Source of the DNA: Alphaproteobacteria bacterium
GTDB taxonomy: Bacteria > Pseudomonadota > Alphaproteobacteria > JAAEOK01
Length of the DNA: 64,000 nt
Direction of reading: 5' to 3'
Assembly: GCA_024244705.1 (NCBI GenBank)
Contig: JAAEOK010000098.1
Location: forward strand, 124,001-188,000
Position numbers and translations under genes: made by a program. Below are positions 24,722 through 33,716 of the stretch, one piece after another (the first letter of the stretch is position 1; each line of letters starts with the position of its first letter). Under the pieces are notes generated by a model. That model ran no database searches. It was given only the letters and a program-made list of their open reading frames with translations, and had not been told where the DNA came from.

Positions 24722-27514
24722 ATGGGCACGATTCCGAAGCAACGCGAGATTATCGACCGGCGCGAGATTATCGCCCGGCTCGATGAGGTGCGTGACCGGT
24801 GCCGGGCGCGCCCCGAGGACTCGCGGTCGGCTGTCCTGAATCTCCTCAAGGACGCACTGAAAGGCGGCCGGGACGAGATCCGGCGGCGCTACGAGGATGG
24901 CGCCAGCGGGACCGAAAACGTCCGCGCCACCGCGTTCCTGATGGATCAGATCCTGCGTGTTTTGTACGATCACGCCTTCGAGGACGTCTACCCGCGGGCC
25001 AACCCGACCGCCGGTGAAAGGCTGTGCGTGACGGCGGTCGGCGGCTATGGACGCGGCGAGCTCGCGCCGTGGTCCGACCTCGATCTGCTTTTTCTCCACC
25101 CCTACAAGGCGACCGCTCATACCGAGCAGGTCATCGAATACATTCTCTATATGCTGTGGGATCTGGGTCTCAAGGTCGGCCACGCCAGCCGTTCGGTCGA
25201 CGACTGCATCCGCCGCGCGCTCAACGACATGACGATTCGCACGTCCGTTCTCGAGGCGCGCTATATCTGGGGCGACCAAAAGCTGCACAACGAGCTCCGC
25301 CATCGCTTCGGCACCGAGGTAATCGCCGGCAGCGAAGCGGCGTTTGCCGAGGCCAAGCTCGCCGAGCGCGACGCACGCCACCAGCGGATGGGCGATTCGC
25401 GCTACGTGCTCGAGCCCAATATCAAGAACGGCAAAGGCGGTTTGCGCGACCTCCATACCCTGTTCTGGATCGCCAAGTATATCTACCGCGTCGATGACGT
25501 TCGCGACCTGGTGGCGAAGGGCGTGTTCACCGAAAAGGAGGCGCAGGACTTCGCCAAGGCGCAGAACCTGCTGTGGACGATTCGCTGCCACCTGCATTAC
25601 CTGGCGGGACGGCCCGAGGACCGCCTGACCTTCGACCTCCAGCCCGAGATCGCGCAGCGGATGGGCTATACGGATCACGCCGGCACACAGCGTGTCGAGC
25701 GTTTCATGAAGCGGTACTACCTGACCGCCAAGGAGGTCGGCGACCTGACCCGCATTTTCTGCGCGGCGCTGGAATCGGAGCAAAAGCGCGAGCGCGTCTC
25801 CGGTCTACGCCGGCTGATCACCCGCCACCGCGAGGTCGAGGGCTTTCCCCTGGAAGGCGGGCGGCTGACCGTGAAGAGCGAGGCCGCGCTGGCGGCGGCG
25901 CCGGTCGACATCTTGCGCCTGTTCCACGTTGCCCAGGCGCACGACCTCGATATCCATCCGACCGCGCTCAGGGCGATCACCCGAACCCTCGATCGCATCG
26001 GGCCCGAATTGCGCCGCGATCCCGAGGCCAACCAACTGTTCCTGGAAATGCTCGCCTCGCGCCACGATCCGGCGACAGCCCTCAAGCGGATGAACGAGGC
26101 CGGCGTGTTCGGCAAGTTCGTCACCGATTTCGGCCGCGTCGTCGCCCAGATGCAACACGACATGTACCATGTCTACACGGTCGACGAGCACACCATCCGC
26201 GCGATCGGCATCCTCGCCGCGATCGAGGCCGGCGAACTCAAGGAGGACCACCCGCTGTCGACCGACATCATCCACAAGGTGGTGTCGCGGCGGGCGCTCT
26301 ATGTCGCGGTGCTGCTCCACGATATCGCCAAGGGCCGGGGCGGCGACCATTCCGTACTCGGCGCCGAGATCGCCGAGCGGCTCGGCCCCCGCTTCGGCCT
26401 CAGCGAGGAGGAGACCGAGAACGTGGCGTGGCTGGTCCGCCATCACCTGCTGATGAACAACACCGCCCAGAAACGCGACATCAACGACGCCAAGACGATC
26501 TCCGACTTCGCCGCGATCGTCCAATCCCCCGAGCGGCTGCGCATGCTGCTGGTGTTGACCGTGGCCGATATGCGCGCCACCGGACCGACGGTTTGGAATG
26601 GGTGGAAGGCGGCGCTCCTGCGCGAGCTCTACTGGCGCACCGAAGAGGTGCTGTCGGGACGCTTCGACGACGCCAGCGTGCAATCGCGCGCGCGCGACGT
26701 CGTCGATCGCCTGCGGCCCGAGCTTTCGGACTGGTCCGAAGCCGAGTTCGACGCCCATATCGCGCGCGGCAACTCGACCTATTGGCTGGGCCACGAGATC
26801 GCCACCCTGGTCCGGCACGCGCGGCAAATCCGCGCCGCGGAGCAGGACGGGCAAGCGATCTCCGTGGCGACCCATATCGACGCGGCGCGGGACGTCACCG
26901 AGGTTTCGATCTACGCCCCCGACCATCCGGGGCTGTTCGCCCGCATCGCCGGCGCCCTGGCGATGAGCAACACCAACATCGTCGTCGCCTCGGTCTGCAC
27001 GCTGACCAACGGCAAGGCGCTCGACACCTTCTGGGTGCAGAACCAGGACGGCGAGGCGGTGGGCCGCGATGACCGGTTGCCGCAACTGCCGCGGCTCATC
27101 GCCGACAGCCTGTCGGGCAAGATCAATCCCGAACGGGCGCTCCACGGCTGGGAGCGGCTGCCCGAACGGGCCCAGGTCTTCACCGTGCGGCCGCGCGTGC
27201 TGATCGATAACCAGGCCAGTGCGACCCATACCATTATCGAGATCAACGGCCGCGACCGTCCCGGCTTTCTCTATGACGTGACGCGAACGCTGGCGGCACT
27301 CAACCTGCAGATCAATACCGCCAAGATCGCCACCTATGGCGAACGCGCGGTCGACGTTTTCTACGTCAAGGACGTCTTTGGCATGAAGGTTCAGCACGAC
27401 CGCAAATTGGAAGAAATCCGCGAACGGATCGGCGCGGTGATCGGCGATGACGACGGCTCCGCCGGCGATGCCGCCGCGACGGCGGAGGGCGCCAAGATCG
27501 CCGCCGCCGAATGA
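24722..27514 (+). CDS. glnD: Bifunctional [protein-PII] uridylyltransferase / uridylyl-removing enzyme
   Basis: 930-residue nitrogen sensor that adds UMP to PII proteins when glutamine is low and removes it when high. Nucleotidyltransferase domain: GGYGRGELAPWSDLDLLFLH (about residues 107-126), with the G-G-G and D-X-D signature. HD hydrolase domain: LLHDIAKGRGGDHS (about 531-544). Two C-terminal ACT domains bind glutamine: VSIYAPDHPGLFARIAGAL (about 727) and IIEINGRDRPGFLYDVT (about 839). All four domains are present and length is normal. It is followed after 45 nt by murJ, a common alphaproteobacterial pair. GGAGCGTC precedes ATG 24722. Confidence 0.98.
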   Translation: MGTIPKQREIIDRREIIARLDEVRDRCRARPEDSRSAVLNLLKDALKGGRDEIRRRYEDGASGTENVRATAFLMDQILRVLYDHAFEDVYPRANPTAGERLCVTAVGGYGRGELAPWSDLDLLFLHPYKATAHTEQVIEYILYMLWDLGLKVGHASRSVDDCIRRALNDMTIRTSVLEARYIWGDQKLHNELRHRFGTEVIAGSEAAFAEAKLAERDARHQRMGDSRYVLEPNIKNGKGGLRDLHTLFWIAKYIYRVDDVRDLVAKGVFTEKEAQDFAKAQNLLWTIRCHLHYLAGRPEDRLTFDLQPEIAQRMGYTDHAGTQRVERFMKRYYLTAKEVGDLTRIFCAALESEQKRERVSGLRRLITRHREVEGFPLEGGRLTVKSEAALAAAPVDILRLFHVAQAHDLDIHPTALRAITRTLDRIGPELRRDPEANQLFLEMLASRHDPATALKRMNEAGVFGKFVTDFGRVVAQMQHDMYHVYTVDEHTIRAIGILAAIEAGELKEDHPLSTDIIHKVVSRRALYVAVLLHDIAKGRGGDHSVLGAEIAERLGPRFGLSEEETENVAWLVRHHLLMNNTAQKRDINDAKTISDFAAIVQSPERLRMLLVLTVADMRATGPTVWNGWKAALLRELYWRTEEVLSGRFDDASVQSRARDVVDRLRPELSDWSEAEFDAHIARGNSTYWLGHEIATLVRHARQIRAAEQDGQAISVATHIDAARDVTEVSIYAPDHPGLFARIAGALAMSNTNIVVASVCTLTNGKALDTFWVQNQDGEAVGRDDRLPQLPRLIADSLSGKINPERALHGWERLPERAQVFTVRPRVLIDNQASATHTIIEINGRDRPGFLYDVTRTLAALNLQINTAKIATYGERAVDVFYVKDVFGMKVQHDRKLEEIRERIGAVIGDDDGSAGDAAATAEGAKIAAAE

Positions 27515-27559
27515 CGCCGATGGCGGCCGTTTCAGCTCCCCCCCTGTGACCGGCACCCG

Positions 27560-29104
27560 ATGCGGCTTTTCCGTTCCTTCGCCACCGTCAGCGGCTTCGT
27601 CGCCCTCAGCCGGGTTCTTGGATTTACGCGGGATATCCTGATCGCCGACGTGCTCGGCGCCAAGGAAGTCGCCGACGCCTTCTTCGTCGCCTTCCGCTTT
27701 CCCAACATGTTCCGCAACTTGTTCGCGGAGGGCGCCTTCAACGTCTCCTTCGTGCCGGTTTTTTCGGCCATCCTCGAGCAGCGCGGACGGGCCGAAGCGC
27801 AGGTCTTCGCCGAGCTGGTGCTGGCCGGCCTGCTGTCGATTCTGGTCTTGTTCCTGTTCGCGGTCGAAGCGGCGATGCCGTGGTTCCTCGCAATCGTCGC
27901 GCCCGGGTTCATCGACAACCCCGAAACCCTGGCGCTGGCGGTCGAATATACCCGCCTGACGTTTCCCTATCTGTTGTTCGCCGCCCTCGGCGCGATGCTC
28001 AGCGGCGTGCTCAATTCGCTCTATCGTTTCGCCGCCGCGGCGGCGGCGCCGATCGCCCTCAACGTGGTTATGATCGCCGTGCTGCTGATCGGCTGGGCGT
28101 CGCAGGAAGAGGCCGGGTTTTCGCTTTCGCTCGGTATCGCCTGCGGCGGCGTCTTTCAATTCCTTATCCTGGTCTGGGCCTGCCACCAAGCCGGGATCGA
28201 CCTCCATCTGCCCCGCCCCCGCCTGTCGCCCGACGTCAAGCGCATGCTGCGGCTGATGGTGCCGGCGGCGATCGGCGCCGGCGCGGCGCAGATCAATCTC
28301 CTGGTCGGCACGGCGCTGGCGTCGATCGTCGGCGTCGGCGCCATCTCCCACCTCTATTACGCCGAGCGCGTCACCTGGCTGCCGGTCGGCATCGTTGGCG
28401 TCGCCATGGGCACCGCGCTGCTGCCCCGGGTCGCCCGGCTGCTCAAGGCCGGCGAGGCGGACGCCGCGCTCAACGCCCAGAACCGGGCGCTCGAGCTCGG
28501 CCTGCTCCTCGGCATGCCGGCGATGGCGGCGCTGATCGTGATTCCGCTGCCGATCCTGACCGTGTTGTTCGTCCGCGGCGCCTTCACGATGACCGACGCG
28601 CTGGTCTCGGCGGGCGCGCTCGCCGCCTTCGCCATCGGGGTCCCGGCCTATGTCTCGGTCCGCGTCCTGGCGCCCGGGTTCTTCGCCCGCCAGGACACCA
28701 AGACCCCGGTCAAGGTGGCCTTCGTCGCCGTCGCCGTGAACGTGCTCGCCAGTATCGCGCTGATGGGGCCGTTCGGCGTCCTGGGCCTCGCCTTCGCCAA
28801 CGCCGTGGCGGCCTGGACCAACGCCGCCCTGCTGACCGTCCTGCTGCATCGCCGCGGCTATCTCAGCTTCGATGCCCGCCTCAAACGCCGCGCCCCCCGG
28901 ATCGTCTTGGCCAGCGCCCTGATGGCGGCGGCGTTGTTCGTCGCGGCCCCGCTGGTGGCGCCGCTGCTCAGCGCGACACTGGTCGTCAAGATCGCCGCCC
29001 TGGCCGCGCTCATCGGCGGCGGCGTCGTGGTCTACGGCCTCGCGGTATTGGCGACCCGGGCGGCGACGCTGGCCGACATGCGGGCGGCGCTCAGCCGGTC
29101 GTAA
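27560..29104 (+). CDS. murJ: Lipid II flippase MurJ (MviN)
   Basis: 514-residue inner-membrane MOP-superfamily flippase that moves the lipid-linked peptidoglycan precursor to the periplasm. The N-terminus RSFATVSGFVALSRVLGFTRDILIA and the following ADAFFVAFRFPNMFRNLFAEGAFNVSFVPVF are the diagnostic MurJ signature, including the conserved Arg residues of the central cavity. About 14 membrane segments are visible. Located between glnD and trpS as in many relatives. Normal length; ATG 27560. Confidence 0.98.
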   Translation: MRLFRSFATVSGFVALSRVLGFTRDILIADVLGAKEVADAFFVAFRFPNMFRNLFAEGAFNVSFVPVFSAILEQRGRAEAQVFAELVLAGLLSILVLFLFAVEAAMPWFLAIVAPGFIDNPETLALAVEYTRLTFPYLLFAALGAMLSGVLNSLYRFAAAAAAPIALNVVMIAVLLIGWASQEEAGFSLSLGIACGGVFQFLILVWACHQAGIDLHLPRPRLSPDVKRMLRLMVPAAIGAGAAQINLLVGTALASIVGVGAISHLYYAERVTWLPVGIVGVAMGTALLPRVARLLKAGEADAALNAQNRALELGLLLGMPAMAALIVIPLPILTVLFVRGAFTMTDALVSAGALAAFAIGVPAYVSVRVLAPGFFARQDTKTPVKVAFVAVAVNVLASIALMGPFGVLGLAFANAVAAWTNAALLTVLLHRRGYLSFDARLKRRAPRIVLASALMAAALFVAAPLVAPLLSATLVVKIAALAALIGGGVVVYGLAVLATRAATLADMRAALSRS

Positions 29105-29770
29105 TCATTCTTCCTCCGGCGCGCGGCAGTAATCGAGATCGAGGTCGGTCCGCGCGGCGGCATGGAACCGCACCGTGACCCGCCGCGGCAGCGAGCTGCG
29201 CTTGATGCGCCGGCGTTCATAGGACGGCCGGCGTACGTCGCGCTTGGTATTGGGGTCTTCGGTCAGGATGCCGGGAATGTTCATGTCGATCAGGCCCGCC
29301 TGGACCGTCGACCCGGAACCGTTCCAGGTCGCCGCCAGCGTCGCCGTGGCGCCATCGGGAAACGCCGCCTCGACCCTACAGGCCGGTTCGCCGTAGCGCC
29401 CGCCGAGGGCATCGACCACCGCCGCCATGACCCGGTCGGGCGCCTCGAGGCGGCGGATATCCAACAGCACCTGGGCCAGCCGCGCGGTCGAGCGGTCCAT
29501 CTGCAGGAAGGCGGTGAAGCGATAGCCGCCGAGCTCGACACCGCGCCACAGACGGTCGACATACAGCGGCCCGAAATCGAGCGGCGCCGAGAGTCGCGTC
29601 AGGTCGGACCCGAAGACGCGGTCGAGCGCCGCCCCATCCATGCCCCATTCGGCGCCGCGCCAGCCGGCTTCGTCCTGGGCCGCGGCCGGGGCGAAGCAAG
29701 CGAGAACGAGACCGAACGCGAACCCGCCGGCGGTGCGGCCCAATGCCCGGCGCGTGGTCATCTGTCCCAT
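29105..29770 (-). CDS. Exported protein, unknown function
   Basis: 221-residue secreted protein. A signal peptide with twin-Arg-like start (MTTRRALGRTAGGFAFGLVLACFAPAAAQ) precedes WRGAEWGMDGAALDRVFG, a beta-rich middle (LDFGPLYVDRLWRGVELGGYRFTAFLQMD) and an alpha-beta part (VMAAVVDALGGRYGEPACRV). The basic C-terminus ends DLDLDYCRAPEEE. The 'WgM...ev...fg' opening followed by a folded small domain occurs in many short periplasmic proteins and does not define a function. ATG 29770 is chosen; 29761 (MTTRR) is a possible alternative. It overlaps neither neighbour: murJ stops one base before its stop codon. Confidence 0.75.
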   Translation of the reverse strand: MGQMTTRRALGRTAGGFAFGLVLACFAPAAAQDEAGWRGAEWGMDGAALDRVFGSDLTRLSAPLDFGPLYVDRLWRGVELGGYRFTAFLQMDRSTARLAQVLLDIRRLEAPDRVMAAVVDALGGRYGEPACRVEAAFPDGATATLAATWNGSGSTVQAGLIDMNIPGILTEDPNTKRDVRRPSYERRRIKRSSLPRRVTVRFHAAARTDLDLDYCRAPEEE

Positions 29771-29977
29771 GCCCCGACCTTTCCACATCGGCGACGCGGT
29801 TTCGAGTCCGCCGCGCGCGGGCCGCATTACCGATGATTTCTTGAATTCCATGACCGAGCCGCGCGCGTGGCCAACCCAGCCATCCCCACGCGCGCGGTAT
29901 TGAACCGCTCCTTGACCCGGGCCGGGGGAGCGGCGATAAAGCCGGCGGAATTCCCGGCCAGTCGAAAGACCCAGCCC

Positions 29978-31006
29978 ATGAATCGCGTCTTCTCCGGCGT
30001 CCAGCCGACCGGCAATTTGCATCTCGGCAACTATCTCGGCGCGATCCGCAACTTCGTCGCCTTGCAAGAGACGCACGAATGCATCTATTGCGTCGTCGAC
30101 CTCCACGCCATCACGGTGTGGCAGGACCCGGCCGAACTGCGCGCCAACACCCGCGAGGTGACCGCCGCCTTCCTCGCCGCCGGCATCGACCCGGCGCGCA
30201 GCATCATCTTCAACCAGAGCCAGGTCTCGGCCCATGCCGAGCTGGCCTGGATCTTCAATTGCGTGGCCCGGCTCGGCTGGCTCAACCGGATGACCCAGTT
30301 CAAGGAGAAGGCGGGCAAGAACCGCGAGAACGCCTCGGTCGGGCTCTATGCCTATCCCGACCTGATGGCGGCCGACATTCTCGCCTACAAGGCGACCCAC
30401 GTGCCGGTCGGCGAAGACCAGAAGCAGCACCTCGAGCTGACCCGCGACATCGCGCAAAAATTCAACAGCGATTACGGCGTCGATTTCTTCCCGATCACCG
30501 AGCCGTTGATCCTCGGCGAGGCGGCGCGGGTGATGAATTTGCGCGACGGCAGCAAGAAGATGAGCAAGTCCGATGCCTCCGACTACACGCGCATCAACAT
30601 GACCGACGACGCCGACACGGTGGCGCAAAAGGTCCGAAAGGCGCGCACCGATCCCGACCCGGTGCCCGAGCCCGACACGCTCGACGAGGCCGGGCGGGTG
30701 CTCGACGACGCCCGCGCCGCACGCCCCGAAGCCTTCAACCTGGTCGGCATCTATGGCGCGCTGGTCAACCGGCCGGTCGCCGACGTGTTGGACGAGATGG
30801 GCGGCAAGCCGTTCTCCGAGTTCAAGGCCGCGCTGACCGAGGTCGCGGTGGCAACGCTCGGCCCGATGGGCGCCGAGATGCAACGCCTGACCGCCGAGCC
30901 GGAGCTCGTCGATGCGGTGCTCCGCGACGGCGCCGCCCGGGCCCGCGAACTGGCCGGCCCGATCCTGCGCGAGGTCCATGACATCGTTGGGTTACTGCGC
31001 GCTTAA
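29978..31006 (+). CDS. trpS: Tryptophanyl-tRNA synthetase
   Basis: 342-residue class Ic aminoacyl-tRNA synthetase charging tRNA-Trp. The HIGH-type motif [13 protein letters not shown] lies at residues 10-22 and the KMSKS motif [11 protein letters not shown] near residue 193. Other family segments: [46 protein letters not shown]. Start ATG 29978 ([13 protein letters not shown]) places the motif at the expected distance from the N-terminus; a longer reading from 29867 has no family resemblance. Length typical (about 334 in E. coli). Confidence 0.98.
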   Translation: MNRVFSGVQPTGNLHLGNYLGAIRNFVALQETHECIYCVVDLHAITVWQDPAELRANTREVTAAFLAAGIDPARSIIFNQSQVSAHAELAWIFNCVARLGWLNRMTQFKEKAGKNRENASVGLYAYPDLMAADILAYKATHVPVGEDQKQHLELTRDIAQKFNSDYGVDFFPITEPLILGEAARVMNLRDGSKKMSKSDASDYTRINMTDDADTVAQKVRKARTDPDPVPEPDTLDEAGRVLDDARAARPEAFNLVGIYGALVNRPVADVLDEMGGKPFSEFKAALTEVAVATLGPMGAEMQRLTAEPELVDAVLRDGAARARELAGPILREVHDIVGLLRA

Positions 31007-31029
31007 GTCTGCTCCACGAACGTAGATCG

Positions 31030-31065
31030 GGCGGCACCCAGAGACATTCATAGCTGGGTGGCGCC
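31030..31065. terminator. Hairpin downstream of trpS
   Basis: GGCGGCACCCAG (31030-31041) pairs with CTGGGTGGCGCC (31054-31065) with one mismatch over 12 bp and a 12-nt loop. It lies 24 nt after the trpS stop. No U-tract follows on the plus strand, so it may be an RNA-stabilising or Rho-assisted end rather than a canonical terminator. Confidence 0.4.
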
Positions 31066-31153
31066 GACCAAAAAAACTTGCCGAATGGCGGCCTGGCAAA
31101 AGGCAGGGGTGAATGCGCTATGATCCGGCGATCAATCCCAGCGGAGATTGGCA

Positions 31154-31609
31154 ATGTTTACGACCCCGGCAATCGTCAGCGACCGGCTCTATTCGCGACA
31201 CCTGGAAACCATCATCGCCCTGGTCAGCTATCTGGCGATAACGTCCAGCAAAAGTCGAACCGCCGTGTTGATGGCGAACGATTTGGGCCTCGAAGCAGGC
31301 GAGGTGAAGACAGTTGTCGAAACGTTTAAAGCACTGTTCCGGGAGGCGCCCGACCCGCAAGGCGGCCCGCCCTATTATACACTGCATTTGCGCTATGCGA
31401 TGCGGTCTCAGGATGGCAAGGACGTGGAGGGAGAGGCCGAGAAATCTCGCGAGCCCATTAGCGACGCCAAGCTCGATTCGCTGCTCCGTTTCGTTGTCCA
31501 TAAATCGGAACAGGAAACCGCTCTTGTGGTAGCCCGGCGATCTCAATGGATCAGCGTCACCTGCGCCGTCATCGCGGCCATGGCGGCCCTCGTTGCTACG
31601 GTCGGCTAG
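31154..31609 (+). CDS. Winged-helix-like small protein with C-terminal membrane anchor
   Basis: 151-residue protein of unrecognised family. The N-terminal part looks like a winged helix: RHLETIIALVSYLAITSSKSRTAVLMANDLGLEAGEVKTVVETFKALFRE resembles the helix-turn-helix of 'does loss of repressor' wHTH domains, and PPYYTLHLRYAMR would be the wing. A charged linker (KDVEGEAEKSREPISDAKLDSLLRFVVHKSEQETALVVARRSQ) leads to a single C-terminal membrane helix (WISVTCAVIAAMAALVATVG). ATG 31154 has GGAG upstream; an in-frame TTG at 31148 is possible. Stand-alone gene between trpS and the TSUP operon. Tail-anchored wHTH proteins are unusual; function unknown. Confidence 0.7.
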   Translation: MFTTPAIVSDRLYSRHLETIIALVSYLAITSSKSRTAVLMANDLGLEAGEVKTVVETFKALFREAPDPQGGPPYYTLHLRYAMRSQDGKDVEGEAEKSREPISDAKLDSLLRFVVHKSEQETALVVARRSQWISVTCAVIAAMAALVATVG

Positions 31610-31780
31610 ATTCCCAGGCCGAAATAATCCGCCGCTAAGGCCGCGATGCAACGGAATTCGCTTTCCCGCCGCGAATCGGGGGAGTAAGGTGGGCAGCGAA
31701 ATTCGTTAAGGAATCCAGGCCTTTGCCGGTCAGTTCCTGCGAAGCTCTGTCCGTGGGCCTTCTCACCTTTCGAAGCGCGT

Positions 31781-32701
31781 ATGCAGATCTACCTGCCGAT
31801 TGCCGAGATGTCAGTGGATATTTTTCTGCTGCTCGGCATGGGCGGCGCGGTCGGTATTCTGTCCGGCCTGTTCGGCGTCGGCGGCGGTTTTCTGATGACC
31901 CCGCTGCTGATCTTCATCGGCGTACCGTCGCCGGTGGCGGTCGCGACCGAGGCCAACCAGATCGTTGCGTCCTCGGTTTCCGGCGCCCTCGCGCATTGGC
32001 GCCGCGGCAACGTCGACTTCAAGATGGGGCTGGTGCTGCTGTTCGGCGGCATACTCGGCTCGACCTTCGGCGTCGTCCTGTTTACCTGGCTGCGGTCGCT
32101 GGGACAGGTCGATTTGGTTATCAAGCTGTCTTACGTGATCTTCCTCGGCATCATCGGCGCGCTGATGTTCGTCGAAAGCCTGCGCGCGATCTTCCGCCGC
32201 CGCCAACAAACCGGCGGCCGGAGGCGGCTTCATGAACACATGTGGGTTCACGGCCTGCCGCTGAAGATGCGCTTTCGCAGGTCCAAGCTCTATATCAGCG
32301 CCCTGTTGCCCCTTGGCGTCGGCTTCCTGGTCGGCATCCTGGCCGCGATCATGGGCGTCGGCGGCGGCTTCCTGATGGTCCCGGCGATGATCTATCTGAT
32401 CGGCATGCCGACCTCGGTCGTCGTCGGCACGTCCCTGTTCCAGATCATTTTCGTCACCGCCAACGTCACCTTCCTGCAGGCGATGAACAACCAGACCGTC
32501 GACGTGGTGCTGGCGCTGATCCTGTTGATCGGCGGCGTCGTCGGCGCCCAGATCGGGACCCGGCTGGGCGCCCGCCTGCGCGGCGAGGAATTGCGCGGGC
32601 TGCTCGCGCTCATGGTCCTCGGGGTGTGCGGAAAACTGCTCTTCGATTTGGTCACGACGCCGGACGACCTTTATTCGATCGGCGTGGAGATCGGACATTG
32701 A
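31781..32701 (+). CDS. TSUP-family (TauE/SafE) transmembrane permease
   Basis: 306-residue inner-membrane permease of the 4-toluene-sulfonate uptake permease family, members of which export sulfite, sulfoacetate or take up sulfonates. The duplicated family signature is present in both halves: GILSGLFGVGGGFLMTPLLIFIGVP (about residues 25-49) and GILAAIMGVGGGFLMVPAMIYLIGMP (about 187-212). About eight membrane segments. Its stop overlaps the start of the next gene (TGATG), making a coupled pair. No sulfur-oxidation genes are close, so substrate is open. Confidence 0.9.
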   Translation: MQIYLPIAEMSVDIFLLLGMGGAVGILSGLFGVGGGFLMTPLLIFIGVPSPVAVATEANQIVASSVSGALAHWRRGNVDFKMGLVLLFGGILGSTFGVVLFTWLRSLGQVDLVIKLSYVIFLGIIGALMFVESLRAIFRRRQQTGGRRRLHEHMWVHGLPLKMRFRRSKLYISALLPLGVGFLVGILAAIMGVGGGFLMVPAMIYLIGMPTSVVVGTSLFQIIFVTANVTFLQAMNNQTVDVVLALILLIGGVVGAQIGTRLGARLRGEELRGLLALMVLGVCGKLLFDLVTTPDDLYSIGVEIGH

Positions 32702-33444
32702 TGCCCCGCCTGCTGCGCTATATCGCCCTCCTGCTGGTGCTCGCCATCGGTCCCGCGTCGGTCCACGGCAACGGGCTGGTCGCCGACCTTTCGAAACATT
32801 TGGTCGCCATCACCACCGGCTTCAGTGGCGCCGATGTGCTGTTGTTCGGAACCACCGAGGAAGAGGGCGACATCGCGGTCGTCGTCCGCGGCCCGGGCGA
32901 GGACATCGTGGTCCGGCGCAAGCAGCGGGTCGCCGGCATCTGGATCAACGGGCGCAGCCTCACCTTCGGCCACGTGCCGGCGTTCTACGCCGTGGCGGCG
33001 ACCGGCGACGTCGAGGGTTTCGCGCCGCCGTCGGTGCTCCACCGCCACCAGATCGGAGCGCAGTATCTGCGCTTCATCAATCCGAAGCGGGCCGAAGACG
33101 ACGAAATCCAGGAATTTCGCGAGGCTCTGCTGCGCAACAAGGCGGCGCAGGGCCTCTATCCCCATCATGTCGGCGAGGTGCAACTTCTCGGCGGCCGGCT
33201 GTTCCGAACGCCGGTCGTGTTTCCGGCCAACGTGCCGACCGGAACCTATGTCGTCGAGGTCTTCGTCCTCAAGGACGGCAACGTCATCGCCGCCCAGACG
33301 ACCCCGCTTCTCGTCAGCAAGGTGGGCACCGAGGCGGAGATTTTCGACTTCGCCCACGACCAGAGCGCGCTCTATGGCATCGTTGCCATCATCATCGCGC
33401 TGGTGGCAGGATGGTTGGCTGGCGCGATCTTCCGAAAGGCTTAG
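32701..33444 (+). CDS. TIGR02186-family membrane protein, partner of TSUP permease
   Basis: 247-residue protein with a cleavable signal (MPRLLRYIALLLVLAIGPASVHG), a periplasmic beta-rich domain (LVADLSKHLVAITTGFSGADVLLFG; VVVRGPGEDIVVRRKQRVAGIWING; VVFPANVPTGTYVVEVFVLKDGNVI), and a C-terminal membrane helix (LYGIVAIIIALVAGWLAGAIF). This matches the conserved alphaproteobacterial TIGR02186 family, which is habitually encoded next to a TSUP permease; its molecular role is not established. ATG 32701 overlaps the permease stop by one base. Its TAG stop lies inside the arm of the palindromic element that follows. Confidence 0.85.
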   Translation: MPRLLRYIALLLVLAIGPASVHGNGLVADLSKHLVAITTGFSGADVLLFGTTEEEGDIAVVVRGPGEDIVVRRKQRVAGIWINGRSLTFGHVPAFYAVAATGDVEGFAPPSVLHRHQIGAQYLRFINPKRAEDDEIQEFREALLRNKAAQGLYPHHVGEVQLLGGRLFRTPVVFPANVPTGTYVVEVFVLKDGNVIAAQTTPLLVSKVGTEAEIFDFAHDQSALYGIVAIIIALVAGWLAGAIFRKA

Positions 33445-33714
33445 AGGCCTATGTGTTCATATAGAAGCAATTCTGTTGCGGGTTGGGCGCGGCCGCCCGC
33501 AAGGCGCCGCCCGAAATGCGATGCCGAAGCATCGGGTGAGGACGGCAACGAAGCGGAGGCCCGCCCAAACGCAACCCTGTCGGGCCGGGGCCTGTTTCGC
33601 CATGACCGCGTCAACCACCTCGACCGTATGCCGGATACGCTCCGCGGTGCTTTCCTGGTCATGGCGAAACATGCCTTCGGCAAAATGGTTCTACATGAAC
33701 ACATAGGGCTCTAG
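33441..33714. repeat. MITE-like palindromic element with nested inverted repeats
   Basis: About 270 bp with no convincing gene. The outer arms are 26 bp with three mismatches (left 33441-33466, right 33689-33714), sharing the core CCTATGTGTTCAT then TAGAA. Nested inside is a perfect 15-bp inverted repeat: TGTTTCGCCATGACC (33593-33607) and GGTCATGGCGAAACA (33657-33671). Each strand is open for about 87 codons only because the element is palindromic; these ORFs look like artefacts. It begins TTAGAG and ends CTCTAG, like the smaller repeat at 23.4 kb. Confidence 0.8.
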
Positions 33715-33716
33715 CC

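Noticed and set aside
25805-28849. Very long minus-strand reading frame (over 1000 codons) opposite glnD and murJ
   Set aside because: It mirrors two genes with complete catalytic and membrane motifs; its composition is Arg/Asp/Gly/His-rich without domains. It is a by-product of third-position GC bias.
31070-31153. Sigma-54 type promoter (TGGCA near 31090)
   Set aside because: The matching -12 element is absent at the required spacing.
33451-33714. Two ~87-codon frames on opposite strands inside the palindromic element
   Set aside because: Their similarity to each other follows from the inverted repeats; no ribosome site or domain.
33441-33714. CRISPR array
   Set aside because: Repeats are inverted, only two copies, and have no regular spacers.
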